Shown: positions 1 to 9,341, counted from the first letter of the stretch. The stretch is 64,000 nucleotides of DNA from Chroococcidiopsis sp. CCMEE 29 (GCF_023558375.1 NZ_CP083761.1:2102001-2166000); one strand, 5' to 3'. The notes: generated by a model not told the origin, from the sequence alone. Numbers and translations: made by a program.

Positions 1-191
1 GGAACGATCGCCTCTTCTACTGGACAGACTTGAATACAAATGCCGCAATCTATACAGGTGGTAAAGTCAATCCAGTACCAATCATTCCCCTTAGCATTTT
101 TGGCTGGACCTGGGTGAATGCAAGCAACGGGACAGGCATCAACGCAATCGGCAACACCTTCACAGATTTCAGTAACAATTGTGTGCGCCAT
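1..191 (-). CDS. 4Fe-4S ferredoxin, 3' end outside window
   Basis: Reads inward from an ATG at 191 and runs off the left edge. The visible 63 residues start MAHTIVTEICEG and carry a cysteine cluster (ADCVDACPVACIHPG) and, about 27 residues on, CIDCGICIQVCPVEE. This is the arrangement of a bacterial 7Fe/8Fe ferredoxin, an electron carrier. The first cluster motif is C-x4-C-x3-C, unlike a canonical C-x2-C-x2-C, so one cluster may be 3Fe-4S (inference). The C-terminus is not visible. Not part of an operon with hisZ, which lies 790 bases away on the same strand. Confidence 0.85.
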   Translation of the reverse strand, partial: MAHTIVTEICEGVADCVDACPVACIHPGPAKNAKGNDWYWIDFTTCIDCGICIQVCPVEEAIV

Positions 192-981
192 CGTGTTCTC
201 TCTCTAGTTATTCTTTTGAAAAAGCGTTAATCTATTTTTCTTCAGTCTAGCAAAAAATCAATCAGTGATTTAATTTTGCTTTGAAGATGTATTTTGACCC
301 TGACAAGGTAGCATATTTTTAAACTTTAATTCTTTCATCTTTCATAATAGTTACCATAGATAATTTATAATGCTTAAACTATAACTGTATGTTTGAATAC
401 CTAGAAAACTACATTGAAGTGCTTTCTGAATCTAAGTAAAAGCTAGTGTTGAGCTATACAATTTTGATTTTAGATTTTGGATTGTGAAAGTTCTACCAGT
501 AGGTAGTTCGGCAATTTAAATACTGCAAAAAAACAAAATCGTTTTGTTTCCATTTATAAATCAAAAAAGTATTTAAGGAGTTATCTATATAAATCAGATT
601 CTCCTAGTTTATTTTTTAAACAAAGAGTAGCAAAATATTGATTTCTAGAGTTTTTTAGTAAAATTGTAGAAAATTATTTCATCCCAATTCAATTTAATCA
701 ATTAACTGTAATTTTGCTCTTTTTCTCATCCTCAGATGCAAAAATAAGCAATTACCCAGAATTGATATATAGGAATCCTATTCGATTTGTGGGGCAGGCT
801 TCCAGCTGCACAGGCAAGATGCCCTACCAATTTTGGATTGAGCAACTGGTGCTGAGAGCTAGTTTCGGAGTAAGCATTTGTTGCCTGCTTAACCGAAAAC
901 GGTACCATCCCACACCTCACAATTTATTTAGGATTGTTATATTGAGTTTGTTTGTACGAATTACAACAGAATACTTCGCTT
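192..981. other. Gene-free AT-rich spacer
   Basis: I see no convincing gene. It is strongly AT-rich. Positions 531-549 form an 8-bp palindrome (AAACAAAA-tcg-TTTTGTTT). Positions 789-828 (GTGGGGCAGGC... to ...GATGCCCTACC) look like a copy of a dispersed cyanobacterial intergenic repeat that can fold on itself. A 97-codon open frame at 714-1007 overlaps this repeat and the hisZ 3' end, and I judge it fortuitous. Confidence 0.5.
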
Positions 982-2223
982 TTATTCATAATTTATCCTT
1001 TCTTTAGCCAGTGGCTCAATCATCGGTAAACCGTCTGCTTTGATCCAGGCAATTTGTTGGATACGGCGACGACGGGCATACTTACGGATGGTGTCAGGAT
1101 CGCTTTCGTCTAAATTCATTTCTACCCGCACCAAATGCGTAGAATTTCTCAGCTTTTCGGCATAGGCAAAGGCGGCGGGGTAAGCGCCAGTGTTCTCTGG
1201 CACAACAAGCCAATTAATAGCTGCTGTAGCTTGTGGTAGCTGATTAGCATGTAGCAGTTGGTGTAAGTCTTCGATGTTGAGTGCAAACCCAATTCCAGGA
1301 ACTGTTTTCCCTTGTGGATGATAGAGTCCTAGTAGCTGGTCATAGCGACCACCCTGCCCTACTATCCGTGCTTGGGCTGCGGTGTCGCTTACAACTTCAA
1401 ACACAATGCCTGTGTAGTAGTCAATAGTCTGGATCAGGCTGAGGTCTAGAATTAAAGGAAAATTCCCCTGCATACTTGAGCAATCATTTAGTAACTCAAT
1501 CAGGGATTTAAGATGGTTGAGCGCTTCTTGCTGGGGTGGGTCTAGCTCTAATCTGGCAACTTGTTGTAAGACATCAGCTGGGTATCCGCGCAGATCTAGC
1601 ATTAGCAGCGCCCTAGAGCGCAGTTCATCACTCAGGGGTAGTGTTTCAAGAGTAACGCGGTCGAGGTGGGCGATCGCACTCCGCACTTTGTCTTTCAAAG
1701 CCTCTGGAAATGGCGACAAAAGCGATTGGGCAATTCCTGCCTCTCCTAAAATCAAACGCCATTGGCTCAAACCCAAGTTGTTCAAACAGTCTGCCAGCAA
1801 CAGCAGCACCTCAGCATCAGCAAGCCAACCACCACCGCCCAGCAACTCTACCCCAGCTTGATAGAACTCCTGCTGGCGATTGTGGCTACTTTCGGGGGTG
1901 CGGCGAAACACATTGGCGTTGTAGTAGAGGCGTTGGGGATAGGTTGCCCCTGCCATTCGAGTTACCGCTGTGCGTGCGATCGAAGCTGTCAACTCTGGAC
2001 GTAGCCCTAGTTCCTCCTCCTCAGCATCCTTGAGTTGAAGTACCGTTGACCGCTCAATTGCGCCACCAGCCATCAGTGTATCTAATCGCTCCAGAGTTGA
2101 AGTGATAATTCGGTGATAACCCCAGCGATGAAACACCTGCTGTAATCTACCTTCGATCCAAAGTTTTTGAGCTACATCCAGGGGCAATAAATCCCTCGCC
2201 CCAGGTGGCGGTTGATAGACCAT
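982..2223 (-). CDS. hisZ: ATP phosphoribosyltransferase regulatory subunit HisZ
   Basis: 413 residues, usual length for HisZ, the HisRS-like regulatory partner of short-form HisG in the first step of histidine synthesis. Visible: the class II synthetase-like fold start (PPGARDLLPLDVAQK), motif-2-like LRPELTASIAR and FRRTPE, and GQGGRYDQLLG near residue 290. It lacks catalytic tRNA-synthetase function by family. Its ATG overlaps the stop of the upstream J-domain gene by one base (TAATG), so the two genes are probably translationally coupled. The C-terminal 80 residues are a HisRS-like anticodon-domain remnant. Confident. Confidence 0.93.
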   Translation of the reverse strand: MVYQPPPGARDLLPLDVAQKLWIEGRLQQVFHRWGYHRIITSTLERLDTLMAGGAIERSTVLQLKDAEEEELGLRPELTASIARTAVTRMAGATYPQRLYYNANVFRRTPESSHNRQQEFYQAGVELLGGGGWLADAEVLLLLADCLNNLGLSQWRLILGEAGIAQSLLSPFPEALKDKVRSAIAHLDRVTLETLPLSDELRSRALLMLDLRGYPADVLQQVARLELDPPQQEALNHLKSLIELLNDCSSMQGNFPLILDLSLIQTIDYYTGIVFEVVSDTAAQARIVGQGGRYDQLLGLYHPQGKTVPGIGFALNIEDLHQLLHANQLPQATAAINWLVVPENTGAYPAAFAYAEKLRNSTHLVRVEMNLDESDPDTIRKYARRRRIQQIAWIKADGLPMIEPLAKERINYE

Positions 2224-3146
2224 TATTTTTTCTTCCCACCAAATAAACCACCAAACAAACCACTTCGCCCAGACTGAGTTTGCTTGGACGACGCTGGCGG
2301 TTGACCACCCGCTTTTTGAATCATCTGGTCTAATACCTGTTTAGCTTTTAATGCCATTGGATCTTGAGGATTCAATTGCAACGCCTTATTAATATGTACC
2401 TTAGCCATTGTGGTCTGATTTTGTTTCAAATAAACTACTCCCATCAAGCTGTGGCAGTGACTATTATTAGGTTCTAGTTTAAGAGCATCTTGTAACTCTA
2501 CCCTGGCTTGGGGTAGGTTGTTTTTCTCGATCAACGCCTGGGCGCGACGCAGATATTGCTCAACCACCGACTCTTGCGGCGGCGGTGATGGTGGCGATGG
2601 CTCTTTGATTTTCCCCGCTGAGCTAGGAACTGTAGCTTGAGGTGGTGATGGTAACTGCAACGTACTACCCCCTTTACGCAGCAAGTAAACCAAATTAAGC
2701 TCACTAATTTGAGCAATCAGTTGCGGCACTTGGTCAAAGGATTCATATTGCTTTTGTGCAAGTTGGCGGAGTGATGTTCTATAGACATGCTCGATATTGT
2801 TGCTCTCATTTAGCTGCTTGGATAGTTCGCTCTTGAGTTCAATCGCAGCTGACTCTTGTACCAAGCGCTTACTCATTTCTCTTAGGAGTACCATATATTC
2901 GGCATGACTGCGCTCCTGAGCAAATTTTTCATAGGCTGGATTAACGAGCTTGGACAACAGCTGACTAGCCCATTGTTTATCGGCTTCGCTGGCAGCACAG
3001 GTATCAGGGTGCAGACGACGAGCGATTTGGAGATAGCGTTTGCGGATGTCTTTAGCCTCTGCATCTACTGGAACGCCTAAAACTGCATGGTGATCCGTAA
3101 AATCAAATTTAAATAGTCCACTATCAATTTTGAAGAATAAAGACAT
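2223..3146 (-). CDS. J-domain protein with C-terminal TPR
   Basis: 307 residues. An N-terminal J domain (about 18-75) has the HPD tripeptide at residues 46-48, the signature that stimulates DnaK ATPase. A proline-rich linker (PSPPSPPPQ) follows. Then come TPR-like helices about 195-270 (QARVELQDALKLEPNNSHCHSLMGVVYLKQNQTTMAKVHINKALQLNPQDP, read here in outline) and a Gly/Lys-rich tail. It is likely a DnaK co-chaperone that recruits clients through TPRs (inference). Upstream of and coupled to hisZ with a one-base overlap, though no functional link to histidine synthesis is evident. Confidence 0.85.
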   Translation of the reverse strand: MSLFFKIDSGLFKFDFTDHHAVLGVPVDAEAKDIRKRYLQIARRLHPDTCAASEADKQWASQLLSKLVNPAYEKFAQERSHAEYMVLLREMSKRLVQESAAIELKSELSKQLNESNNIEHVYRTSLRQLAQKQYESFDQVPQLIAQISELNLVYLLRKGGSTLQLPSPPQATVPSSAGKIKEPSPPSPPPQESVVEQYLRRAQALIEKNNLPQARVELQDALKLEPNNSHCHSLMGVVYLKQNQTTMAKVHINKALQLNPQDPMALKAKQVLDQMIQKAGGQPPASSKQTQSGRSGLFGGLFGGKKK

Positions 3147-3267
3147 ATAACCTTAGCCCACCTGCCGTTAGCTTCTTTCTAGTGTACTTCGCTAATCCTA
3201 AGCAACGGGGGCTTTCCGCCTTCAGCTGGTAGACAATAGTAACTGCTAGCTATTGAACGAATGCAAG

Positions 3268-4110
3268 CTATGTTGTGATATTGCGATTATTTCCCCAAAC
3301 TGATAATGCAGGAACTTGCAATTCATTACTTAGGCTGGCGTGAATGTAACCATTAGTAGCTAGAATTCTGCCTGACTCAATGTTTAAGGGGCTGCTGTCA
3401 TAGGCTGTCACTTTTCCCCCTGCTTCTTCCAACAGAACTACCCCGGCTGCAATATCCCAAGGAGCAATTCCCCGCTCCCAATAGCCATCTAGACGCCCAC
3501 AAGCAACGTGAGCTAGATCTAGGGCAGCCGAACCGCTGCGCCGCACTCCCTGCGTTAGATGGGTGAGGTGGCAAAATTCAGCATAGTTGTTGTCAGTTGT
3601 TTCGCGGCGATCGTAGGCAAAGCCGGTGACCAAAAGGCTTTTACTCAATTCGGTTGTTTGAGAAACTTGGATGGAACGACGATTACAGGTAGCTCCCAAT
3701 CCTTTAGCAGCACGGAATAGCTCCTCATGAAAGGGATCAAAAATGACTCCAACTTGAGGTACACCGGCAATTAACAGCCCAATGGAGACTGCAAAAAAGG
3801 GGTATTGGTGGGCGAAATTGGTTGTTCCATCCAGCGGATCAATTGCCCAGAGGTATTCGCTCTGGATATTGCCCAGCTTGCCTGATTCTTCTGCCAAGAT
3901 AGAATGGCTGGGAAAATGGCGATGCAAAACTTCCAAAACCACCTCTTCTGAGGCTTTATCGGCTGCTGTGACTAAATCTCCAGGACGTCCTTTTTCGTGG
4001 ATTGCGTCTAAGTTGCCCAAGTAACCTTGTAAAACTGCACCCGCAGCAAGTGCCGCCTCGGTAGCAATTTCTAAGCAAATTTTTAGTTGTTCGGGTGAAG
4101 TAGATGGCAT
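3268..4110 (-). CDS. Inositol monophosphatase family protein
   Basis: 280 residues. The metal-binding motif WAIDPLDGTTNF is at about 88-99, the acidic loop ILAEESG at about 71-77 and the second motif APWDIAAGVVLLEEAGG near 215-230. These mark the Li-sensitive Mg-dependent phosphatase superfamily (SuhB/IMPase type), hydrolysing inositol-1-phosphate or a related sugar phosphate. The exact substrate cannot be told from sequence; a second family member with CysQ-like features is at 47443-48306. Single gene, with a short direct repeat (gacttta/gactcta) just upstream of its start at 4118-4145. Confidence 0.9.
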   Translation of the reverse strand: MPSTSPEQLKICLEIATEAALAAGAVLQGYLGNLDAIHEKGRPGDLVTAADKASEEVVLEVLHRHFPSHSILAEESGKLGNIQSEYLWAIDPLDGTTNFAHQYPFFAVSIGLLIAGVPQVGVIFDPFHEELFRAAKGLGATCNRRSIQVSQTTELSKSLLVTGFAYDRRETTDNNYAEFCHLTHLTQGVRRSGSAALDLAHVACGRLDGYWERGIAPWDIAAGVVLLEEAGGKVTAYDSSPLNIESGRILATNGYIHASLSNELQVPALSVWGNNRNITT

Positions 4111-4150
4111 TCGACTTTAGACCTTAGACTCTAGACTTTAGACTTAACAG

Positions 4151-4414
4151 TTAACCCTCGCCCCTACTTCTGCGAAACTCAGCTGGGGTTAAACGCATTG
4201 GTTGTTCGGGGTTCCAAACTCCCAACCCCATGAGTCTAGCCCATTCTTGGGCACGCGCAAGCCGCTGGTCATATTTGTGATTGGGCGATCGCGTTACCCG
4301 AAGCACATATCCCTCTTTCACCAGCTTTTCGTTCAACAACACCCCATCTTGCCACACATAAGCGAGCCGTCGCCCAAAAGTATCTTTATCTGACAAAGAA
4401 CCTATACACAACAA
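4151..4414 (-). pseudogene. Thermonuclease, 3' (C-terminal) part cut off by element integration
   Basis: The frame contains DKDTFGRRLAYVWQDG and ends in host-specific residues (RLARAQEWARLMGLGVWNP), the C-terminal part of a staphylococcal-nuclease-fold (SNase) protein. The N-terminal half, with lipobox and the first active-site strand, lies 25 kb away at 29152-29597. Removing 4287-29151 joins both into one 193-codon frame. The frame now open starts inside element DNA (MLCIGSLS...) and is unlikely to be expressed as a working enzyme. Confidence 0.9.
4287..4391. other. attL: left copy of 105-bp element direct repeat
   Basis: All 105 bases are identical to 29152-29256 and the flanks diverge at once on both sides. 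It begins GATCGCGTTACCCG and ends AAAGTATCTTTATCT. It lies in the thermonuclease coding sequence, with the integrase gene starting 70 bases to the right. Read as the left attachment site. Confidence 0.92.
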
Positions 4415-4460
4415 TGTTTTCGGCTTATTTCAAAACTAACTTACATTCAACTCAATAGTT

Positions 4461-5579
4461 ATGCGGCAATCTAATGGCTCAATCGGTATTGAATCCGTTA
4501 AGGATGTCTTAAGAATTCGTCTCCCTCGATATCTCTTTGGATGCCAAAAGTACATTTGTACCAGGCTACCTGATACAAAGGAGAACCGTAAAAAAGTGCA
4601 ACTTCGAGTATGGGAAATTGAGTCCGATATAGAGGCAAAGCAGTTTGATGCATCATTGGAGAAATATCGTTTTAGAGAACGCTGTGCTGTCCTACAACAG
4701 CCATTGACCTTAGTTGAGGTCTGGTGTCGATACTGTGAGTTTAAGACACCACAATGGGCAGAAACGACGGTAATACTGCATATCAATCGAATATCAAAGC
4801 ATATCGAAGCGTTACCGTTTCAAAAGCTTTCGGATGCTAACGATATTTTGATGTATCTGATAAAAACACAAAGTCAGGATACTACGTGCCGAATATTGGC
4901 AGAAATAAAGGCAAGCTGCAACTGGGCATTTAAATCAAAGCTCATCACATCCAATCCCTTTGCCGATATCAGTTTTAAACCCCCGAAGGCTAAACCAACG
5001 ATTGATCCGTTTACACCCGCTGAAACTCTCGCCATTATTCAAGCCTTCGAGTCCACACATTACGGCAATTTCGTTAAATTCCTTTTTATGACAGGTTGCC
5101 GTTCGTCCGAAGCTTTTGGATTGAAATGGAAAAACGTTACACCTGATCACATTTTGTTCTCAGAGGCACGCGTCAAAAACATCCAGAAAGGCACTAAGAC
5201 CGGATTATCTCGTAGGTTCCCCTGTAACGATGCCTTACGGTCTTTATTGGATGATATGCGATCGGATGTCAAACCCGATGCCTTGGTCTTTACCTCTCCC
5301 TCTGGCACATCCATCAACAGCAACAATTTTATTAACAATCATTGGAAAGGCAGACGGGGCAGACATGGCATCATACCTCAGTTAATTGCCGAAGGTAAAG
5401 TTTATCGTTATCGCCCTCAATACAACACACGTCATACCTTTATCACACATTGTATTGCTTCTGGAATTCCTGTCCCTACTGTTGCCTCTTGGGTCGGAAA
5501 CTCCCCTGAAATTATCTTTAAACATTATTGCGGTATCTCCCCTCATTCCACCCCCTCTCTTTTATCATTAACAACTTAA
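4461..5579 (+). CDS. Tyrosine-type site-specific integrase
   Basis: 372 residues. The catalytic domain occupies the C-terminal half. Arg-I box is FLFMTGCRSSEAFGLKW near residue 210, the second box YNTRHTFITH near 321, and the nucleophile Tyr in EIIFKHYCG near 354. The His of the usual H-x-x-R box is replaced by Tyr/Asn context, as seen in some cyanobacterial phage integrases. It lies directly inside attL and reads into the element, the usual place for the gene that made the insertion. The N-terminal 180 residues are a core-binding domain. Likely active as no frame damage is visible. Confidence 0.93.
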   Translation: MRQSNGSIGIESVKDVLRIRLPRYLFGCQKYICTRLPDTKENRKKVQLRVWEIESDIEAKQFDASLEKYRFRERCAVLQQPLTLVEVWCRYCEFKTPQWAETTVILHINRISKHIEALPFQKLSDANDILMYLIKTQSQDTTCRILAEIKASCNWAFKSKLITSNPFADISFKPPKAKPTIDPFTPAETLAIIQAFESTHYGNFVKFLFMTGCRSSEAFGLKWKNVTPDHILFSEARVKNIQKGTKTGLSRRFPCNDALRSLLDDMRSDVKPDALVFTSPSGTSINSNNFINNHWKGRRGRHGIIPQLIAEGKVYRYRPQYNTRHTFITHCIASGIPVPTVASWVGNSPEIIFKHYCGISPHSTPSLLSLTT

Positions 5580-5664
5580 TTTTAAATGGTTATAACATAT
5601 ACGGGTGGCGGGTTTCAGGAAGTTAATGTTAGTATTTTATTAGGGCTAATAAGGAGATAAAAAG

Positions 5665-5823
5665 GTGGCGGAGAAAGTAACGATTTCGGTTATGGTTCCT
5701 GCGGCATTGGACAGTAAAATTGAGCGTTTGGCTAACACTGAAGAAAGGACAAAATCCCACTATATACGACGAGCTTTAGAACAATTTTTAGCTAAATATC
5801 CAGAACCAACCCCCGCACCTTAA
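5665..5823 (+). CDS. Small ribbon-helix-helix (CopG/Arc-like) protein
   Basis: 52 residues, GTG start with AAGGAG eight bases upstream. Sequence begins MAEKVTISVMVPAALDSKIE and continues ERTKSHYIRRALEQFL: a beta strand followed by two helices with the S-x-Y-I-R-R-A pattern of ribbon-helix-helix DNA-binding dimers. It sits right behind the integrase, where small regulators or excisionase-like factors often lie (inference). A hairpin (TGCCGAT/ATCGGCA, 5837-5869) follows it. Confidence 0.7.
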   Translation: MAEKVTISVMVPAALDSKIERLANTEERTKSHYIRRALEQFLAKYPEPTPAP

Positions 5824-5931
5824 TTTCTATGTCCTGTTGCCGATGGATGACATTCTAAAGGATCGGCAAAAAGCAAAAAAACCCCAAAGGTAGCCGCCTT
5901 AGGGAGTCTGAAAAGCAAAAAGGTTAATTTA

Positions 5932-6370
5932 ATGCGCTCTAACAGCGTAATCTCGATTTCTGGTCTACAATCCGCCATCTATGCTTCTATCCCTATTGTA
6001 ACCCAAACCCCATCCCCTAATACAGAGGAATCTTGGGTTAAATATAGTGTTGAGGATACCTGGCTTTACACAGTTGTGTGGGATGACGAAAACACTTTTT
6101 CCGGTGAGCTATCCGACTGTTTAACCGCTCTTGCCAATGTACCCGGTGTAGAGTACTCGGAAATACTTCAGGCATGGTCTAAGGCTCATTATTACGGGGA
6201 ATTTGAGAACCACAACTTTTGGATCGCACATATAAGCCACAGGGGAACTTAATTCCTATGCTGAAGCCCTGGCAGCATTAAAAAAGGGCATACAAAAAGT
6301 AAACCCACCCCTAAAAGTTTGGCAACCGAGCGGGGTGGATTCACACAGGATATTCATTTTATGTCGTTAA
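5932..6370 (+). pseudogene. Unknown element protein, apparently frameshifted
   Basis: The first frame (5932-6252, 106 residues, MRSNSVISISGLQSA...) stops at TAA 6250-6252. The next frame stays open from there to TAA 6368-6370 (ELNSYAEALAALKKGIQK...VWQPSG). It continues sensibly if one base of the GGGG run at 6242-6245 is skipped, giving about 145 residues that end inside the primase start (ATGTCGTTAA overlap). I do not recognise the family. Either a one-base insertion has broken the gene, or the sequence has an error at the G run. Confidence 0.5.
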
Positions 6371-7497
6371 ACAACGGTCAAAATCAGGCGCTTAACTCTC
6401 ATTCTACCGTCATTTCAAGTGACATTACAACCATACTAGCAACTGAAAAACAGGTTGTCAAACTCCACTCAAAACATTATCAACACTTGTTAGATGAGGG
6501 TTGGGAACCTGATTGGATTCAAGATCAGGCGGATAAAGGGCGCATTTTTTCGGTGGATGCCGAAGAATCTAAACAGTTACGCTTTGGTTGCAAAAATAAA
6601 GAGGGGGAATGGCAGGACGCGGGGGCAGGAATGGTGTTCGCCTTTACAGACACTTTTATGCAGATCCGAGCGGATAATCCCCCAGAGAATAAGAGCGGTA
6701 AACCTGCTAAATATTTGACCACATGCGGGCAAGAAGCTGCTTGTTATAACGCGGGTGGTGATTGGGTCACGGAAGGTTATAAAGACGCCCTTATCGCCTA
6801 TTACAAAGGTGGTGTGGCGGTTGATGCCCTTGCCGGGGTAAGCCATTACAAAAAGGTGTATGAGCAGGGTTGTAAAAAGAATTTCATTTTTGACTCTGAT
6901 GGGCGAAAAAACCATCATGTGATCCAGGCTTTAGTGTGCGCCGGGTTCTGGACTGACGGCAAGATTTTGCTGCTCCCTTCATCCCCTAATTTTGAAAAGG
7001 TCGGCATCACCGAATACCTTAAGGAGCATACGGCTGAAGAATTCCAGCAATTACTGCTTGGGGCTCGTAGCCCTAAAGATTTCCTGTTTTGGTTGGCAAA
7101 TATCTGTAACGACTACACCCCTTCTGATGTAGTCGAGGAGGTTTTACGACTTGCAGGACAATTTCTCAACGAAATTGATCAGGCTCGCTTGGTTGCCGTT
7201 GTTGTTGAGAATGTAGAAGAGATCAACAAACGAATGTGCAATTCGTTGCTTAAAGCAGGTAAAGAACGCCGTGAGGGTAAAAACGGTAAACGCCCCCCGG
7301 CTGACCTTTTGGCGGCTGAATTGGTGGAAGAATTGGGCGACAGTGTTATGTTCGATGACACTAAACATCGTTGGAATTCCTATGGCAGAAGCCGTGAGGG
7401 CGTTTGGGAACCTGAAACCGTTGATGCCATGCAATCTGTGATTACAAAGATGATCATAGATAGGAATTATGCCGGATACAACACCAATAGCTATTGA
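6361..7497 (+). CDS. Primase part (DUF3854/Toprim-like), first half of split primase-helicase
   Basis: About 378 residues from ATG 6361; a longer frame opens with TTG 6319. The middle holds a Toprim-like pattern: WVTEGYKDALIAYYKG (acidic Glu) and FIFDSDGRKN (D-x-D). This is as in DUF3854 proteins of cyanobacterial phages and plasmids, which fuse primase and helicase. The last 50 residues (MFDDTKHRWNSYGRSREGVWEP) look like the start of a D5_N region that normally continues into the helicase. Here the frame stops at TGA 7495-7497 and the helicase continues in the +1 frame from ATG 7469. Role: element replication. Confidence 0.75.
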   Translation: MSLNNGQNQALNSHSTVISSDITTILATEKQVVKLHSKHYQHLLDEGWEPDWIQDQADKGRIFSVDAEESKQLRFGCKNKEGEWQDAGAGMVFAFTDTFMQIRADNPPENKSGKPAKYLTTCGQEAACYNAGGDWVTEGYKDALIAYYKGGVAVDALAGVSHYKKVYEQGCKKNFIFDSDGRKNHHVIQALVCAGFWTDGKILLLPSSPNFEKVGITEYLKEHTAEEFQQLLLGARSPKDFLFWLANICNDYTPSDVVEEVLRLAGQFLNEIDQARLVAVVVENVEEINKRMCNSLLKAGKERREGKNGKRPPADLLAAELVEELGDSVMFDDTKHRWNSYGRSREGVWEPETVDAMQSVITKMIIDRNYAGYNTNSY

Positions 7498-9304
7498 AAA
7501 CGTCTTAGCTGCTGCTAAACATTTCAAATTAGTTCGCACTTGGGATGAAAAAGAAAGTAACCAGTTCTTACCTTTTAAGAATGGTGTTCTAGAACTCGCA
7601 ACAGGCAAACTGCATAAACATAACCCTGATTTCTTTTTCACTTGGAGGCTTGAACGTGATTATCAACCTCAGATCACCCAGCATCCTGTCATCGATCAGT
7701 TTCTATGGGATTTAGCCGAGGGTAGCCAAGAAACTTACAACGTGCTATTAGCCTTCGCTGCAGCAGTCGTCACAGGTCGCGCTGACCTCCACCTATACCT
7801 TGAGCTTATCGGTAAGACACGCGCTGGAAAGGGCACTTACGTTCGGCTATTGGAATTGTTGATCGGTAGTGAAAACGTCTGTACATCTGACTTGAAACTT
7901 TGGTGTGAGGATAAATTTGCAACCAAACAGGCTGAACATAAGCGCTTACTCGTCTTTTCTGATGTGCAAGAAAGCCCTCACAATCCATCACGTTTTTTAA
8001 ATGTGACCGGTCAAGATATGATTCCCGCTGAGGAAAAAGGTAAGCAAGCTTATAAGTATCAGTACGGGGGCATGGTTTTGATGGCTTGCAATGAGCAGGT
8101 GTACTGGGGCAAATCCAAAGATGCTATTGCTCAGCGTCGGATCACAGTCAAACTCACTAAAGGTGTCGCCCCTGAAAAACGTCGGGATTTAATGCCCGAT
8201 TTTGAGCAGGAAATCGCAGCTTTTACCAACACCATTCTTGCCATTCCCCGCGACACCGTTACTAAGACCTTGAAGGCAGCTCAATCGTCACCCGCTCGAC
8301 TCCACACTAATTGGCTCATGCGGATTGAAATCGACCCCCTTGCCGCTTGGGTAAACGATTGGGTTATCTCTGATCCTTCCAACGCATGGTCGGTTAATTC
8401 TGCCTATTACATTGAGCCTGGTAGCACCCGTCCCGAATTTATATCCGATCTCGCTGCTTATCCCCACTATCGCGAATATTGCAAGGTCAACGGCTACCAA
8501 CGACCCATCAGCATCAAGAAATTCAGTACAGACCTTATCAAACTTTGCAACGATGTACTGGACTGGAATGTGTCAAAAGAACATAGCCGTAAAGGTGCTG
8601 TACTTAAAGGCATAGCTCCAAAACCTTTAGATAAAGGTGTTTTAACGGTAGAAGAGCTGTTAGAACGCCATATTTTGGATGATAGATTGCAGATCCCTGT
8701 GACGGATACATCACACATGATGGATTGTGATGGATTGAGTGACGGCTTACACCCTATACAGGGTAAGCTTTGTGATGGATTGACGGATAATTCTTTAAAT
8801 CTATCCCAGATAAATAACATTAATATTTCACATTCTGTATCTTCTGACACCAGTGCAAATGAAAGCACGTATACTAGGGTGCTAGATGATACAAAAAGTG
8901 AAATATTAACGAAAAATGGGGGCTGTGATAGGGTGCAAATAGGCATCAATCCGTCACAACCTTACCCAGTAAACACTCCATCTATCACACATTCATCACA
9001 AAAAAGTGCATGTGATGGATTAGAAACCATCACACAGTTAAAAGAGGGGGATTTGGTCAAACATAGTGACCCATATCAGGCGTATTCAGTGAGGCTAGGG
9101 CGGGTAGTAGAGGTGCAAGTATCAGACGTAAAAGTCGATTGGCATCACACAGACCATAAGCCAGAGTTGCATGAGATGTCAGAACTAGAACGTCTGCAAC
9201 TCAGCGGTAACAAACGCATCAACGAGAAGGTATACCCGAAGCTTCAATCGGCAACGAACTATTATTGGTATGACACCGATATCCGTGAACTAAAACAGCT
9301 TTAA
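7469..9304 (+). CDS. D5/P4-type superfamily 3 helicase, second half of split primase-helicase
   Basis: 611 residues. LPFKNGVLELATG (about 34-46) is the D5_N signature, Walker A GKTRAGKGT at 115-123, Walker B RLLVFSDVQE near 160, and motif C MVLMACNEQVYWG near 195. These are features of the SF3 helicases of phages and plasmids. The C-terminal 200 residues are low in predicted structure and repeat a short DGL-containing motif (CDGLSDGL, CDGLTD, CDGLETI). ATG 7469 is preceded by AGGA (7462-7465), so restart translation is possible. It overlaps the primase frame by 29 bases in the +1 frame. Confidence 0.85.
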   Translation: MPDTTPIAIENVLAAAKHFKLVRTWDEKESNQFLPFKNGVLELATGKLHKHNPDFFFTWRLERDYQPQITQHPVIDQFLWDLAEGSQETYNVLLAFAAAVVTGRADLHLYLELIGKTRAGKGTYVRLLELLIGSENVCTSDLKLWCEDKFATKQAEHKRLLVFSDVQESPHNPSRFLNVTGQDMIPAEEKGKQAYKYQYGGMVLMACNEQVYWGKSKDAIAQRRITVKLTKGVAPEKRRDLMPDFEQEIAAFTNTILAIPRDTVTKTLKAAQSSPARLHTNWLMRIEIDPLAAWVNDWVISDPSNAWSVNSAYYIEPGSTRPEFISDLAAYPHYREYCKVNGYQRPISIKKFSTDLIKLCNDVLDWNVSKEHSRKGAVLKGIAPKPLDKGVLTVEELLERHILDDRLQIPVTDTSHMMDCDGLSDGLHPIQGKLCDGLTDNSLNLSQINNINISHSVSSDTSANESTYTRVLDDTKSEILTKNGGCDRVQIGINPSQPYPVNTPSITHSSQKSACDGLETITQLKEGDLVKHSDPYQAYSVRLGRVVEVQVSDVKVDWHHTDHKPELHEMSELERLQLSGNKRINEKVYPKLQSATNYYWYDTDIRELKQL

Positions 9305-9316
9305 AGGTTGTGCAAA

Positions 9317-9341
9317 GAGGGCAGCTTCATCAACTGCCCTC
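9317..9341 (+). terminator. Intergenic hairpin GAGGGCAG/CTGCCCTC
   Basis: Perfect 8-bp stem with a 9-base loop, 13 bases behind the helicase stop. No U-tract follows, so it may be a processing or attenuation hairpin, not a classical terminator. Related stems recur between other genes of this element. Confidence 0.45.

Noticed and set aside
714-1007. 97-codon open frame between the ferredoxin and hisZ genes
   Set aside because: Overlaps a dispersed-repeat-like stretch (789-828) and the hisZ 3' end, with no start signal or recognisable family.
7144-7641. 165-codon minus-strand frame across the primase-helicase junction
   Set aside because: Antisense to two clear domains; no signals, so it does not explain the split.
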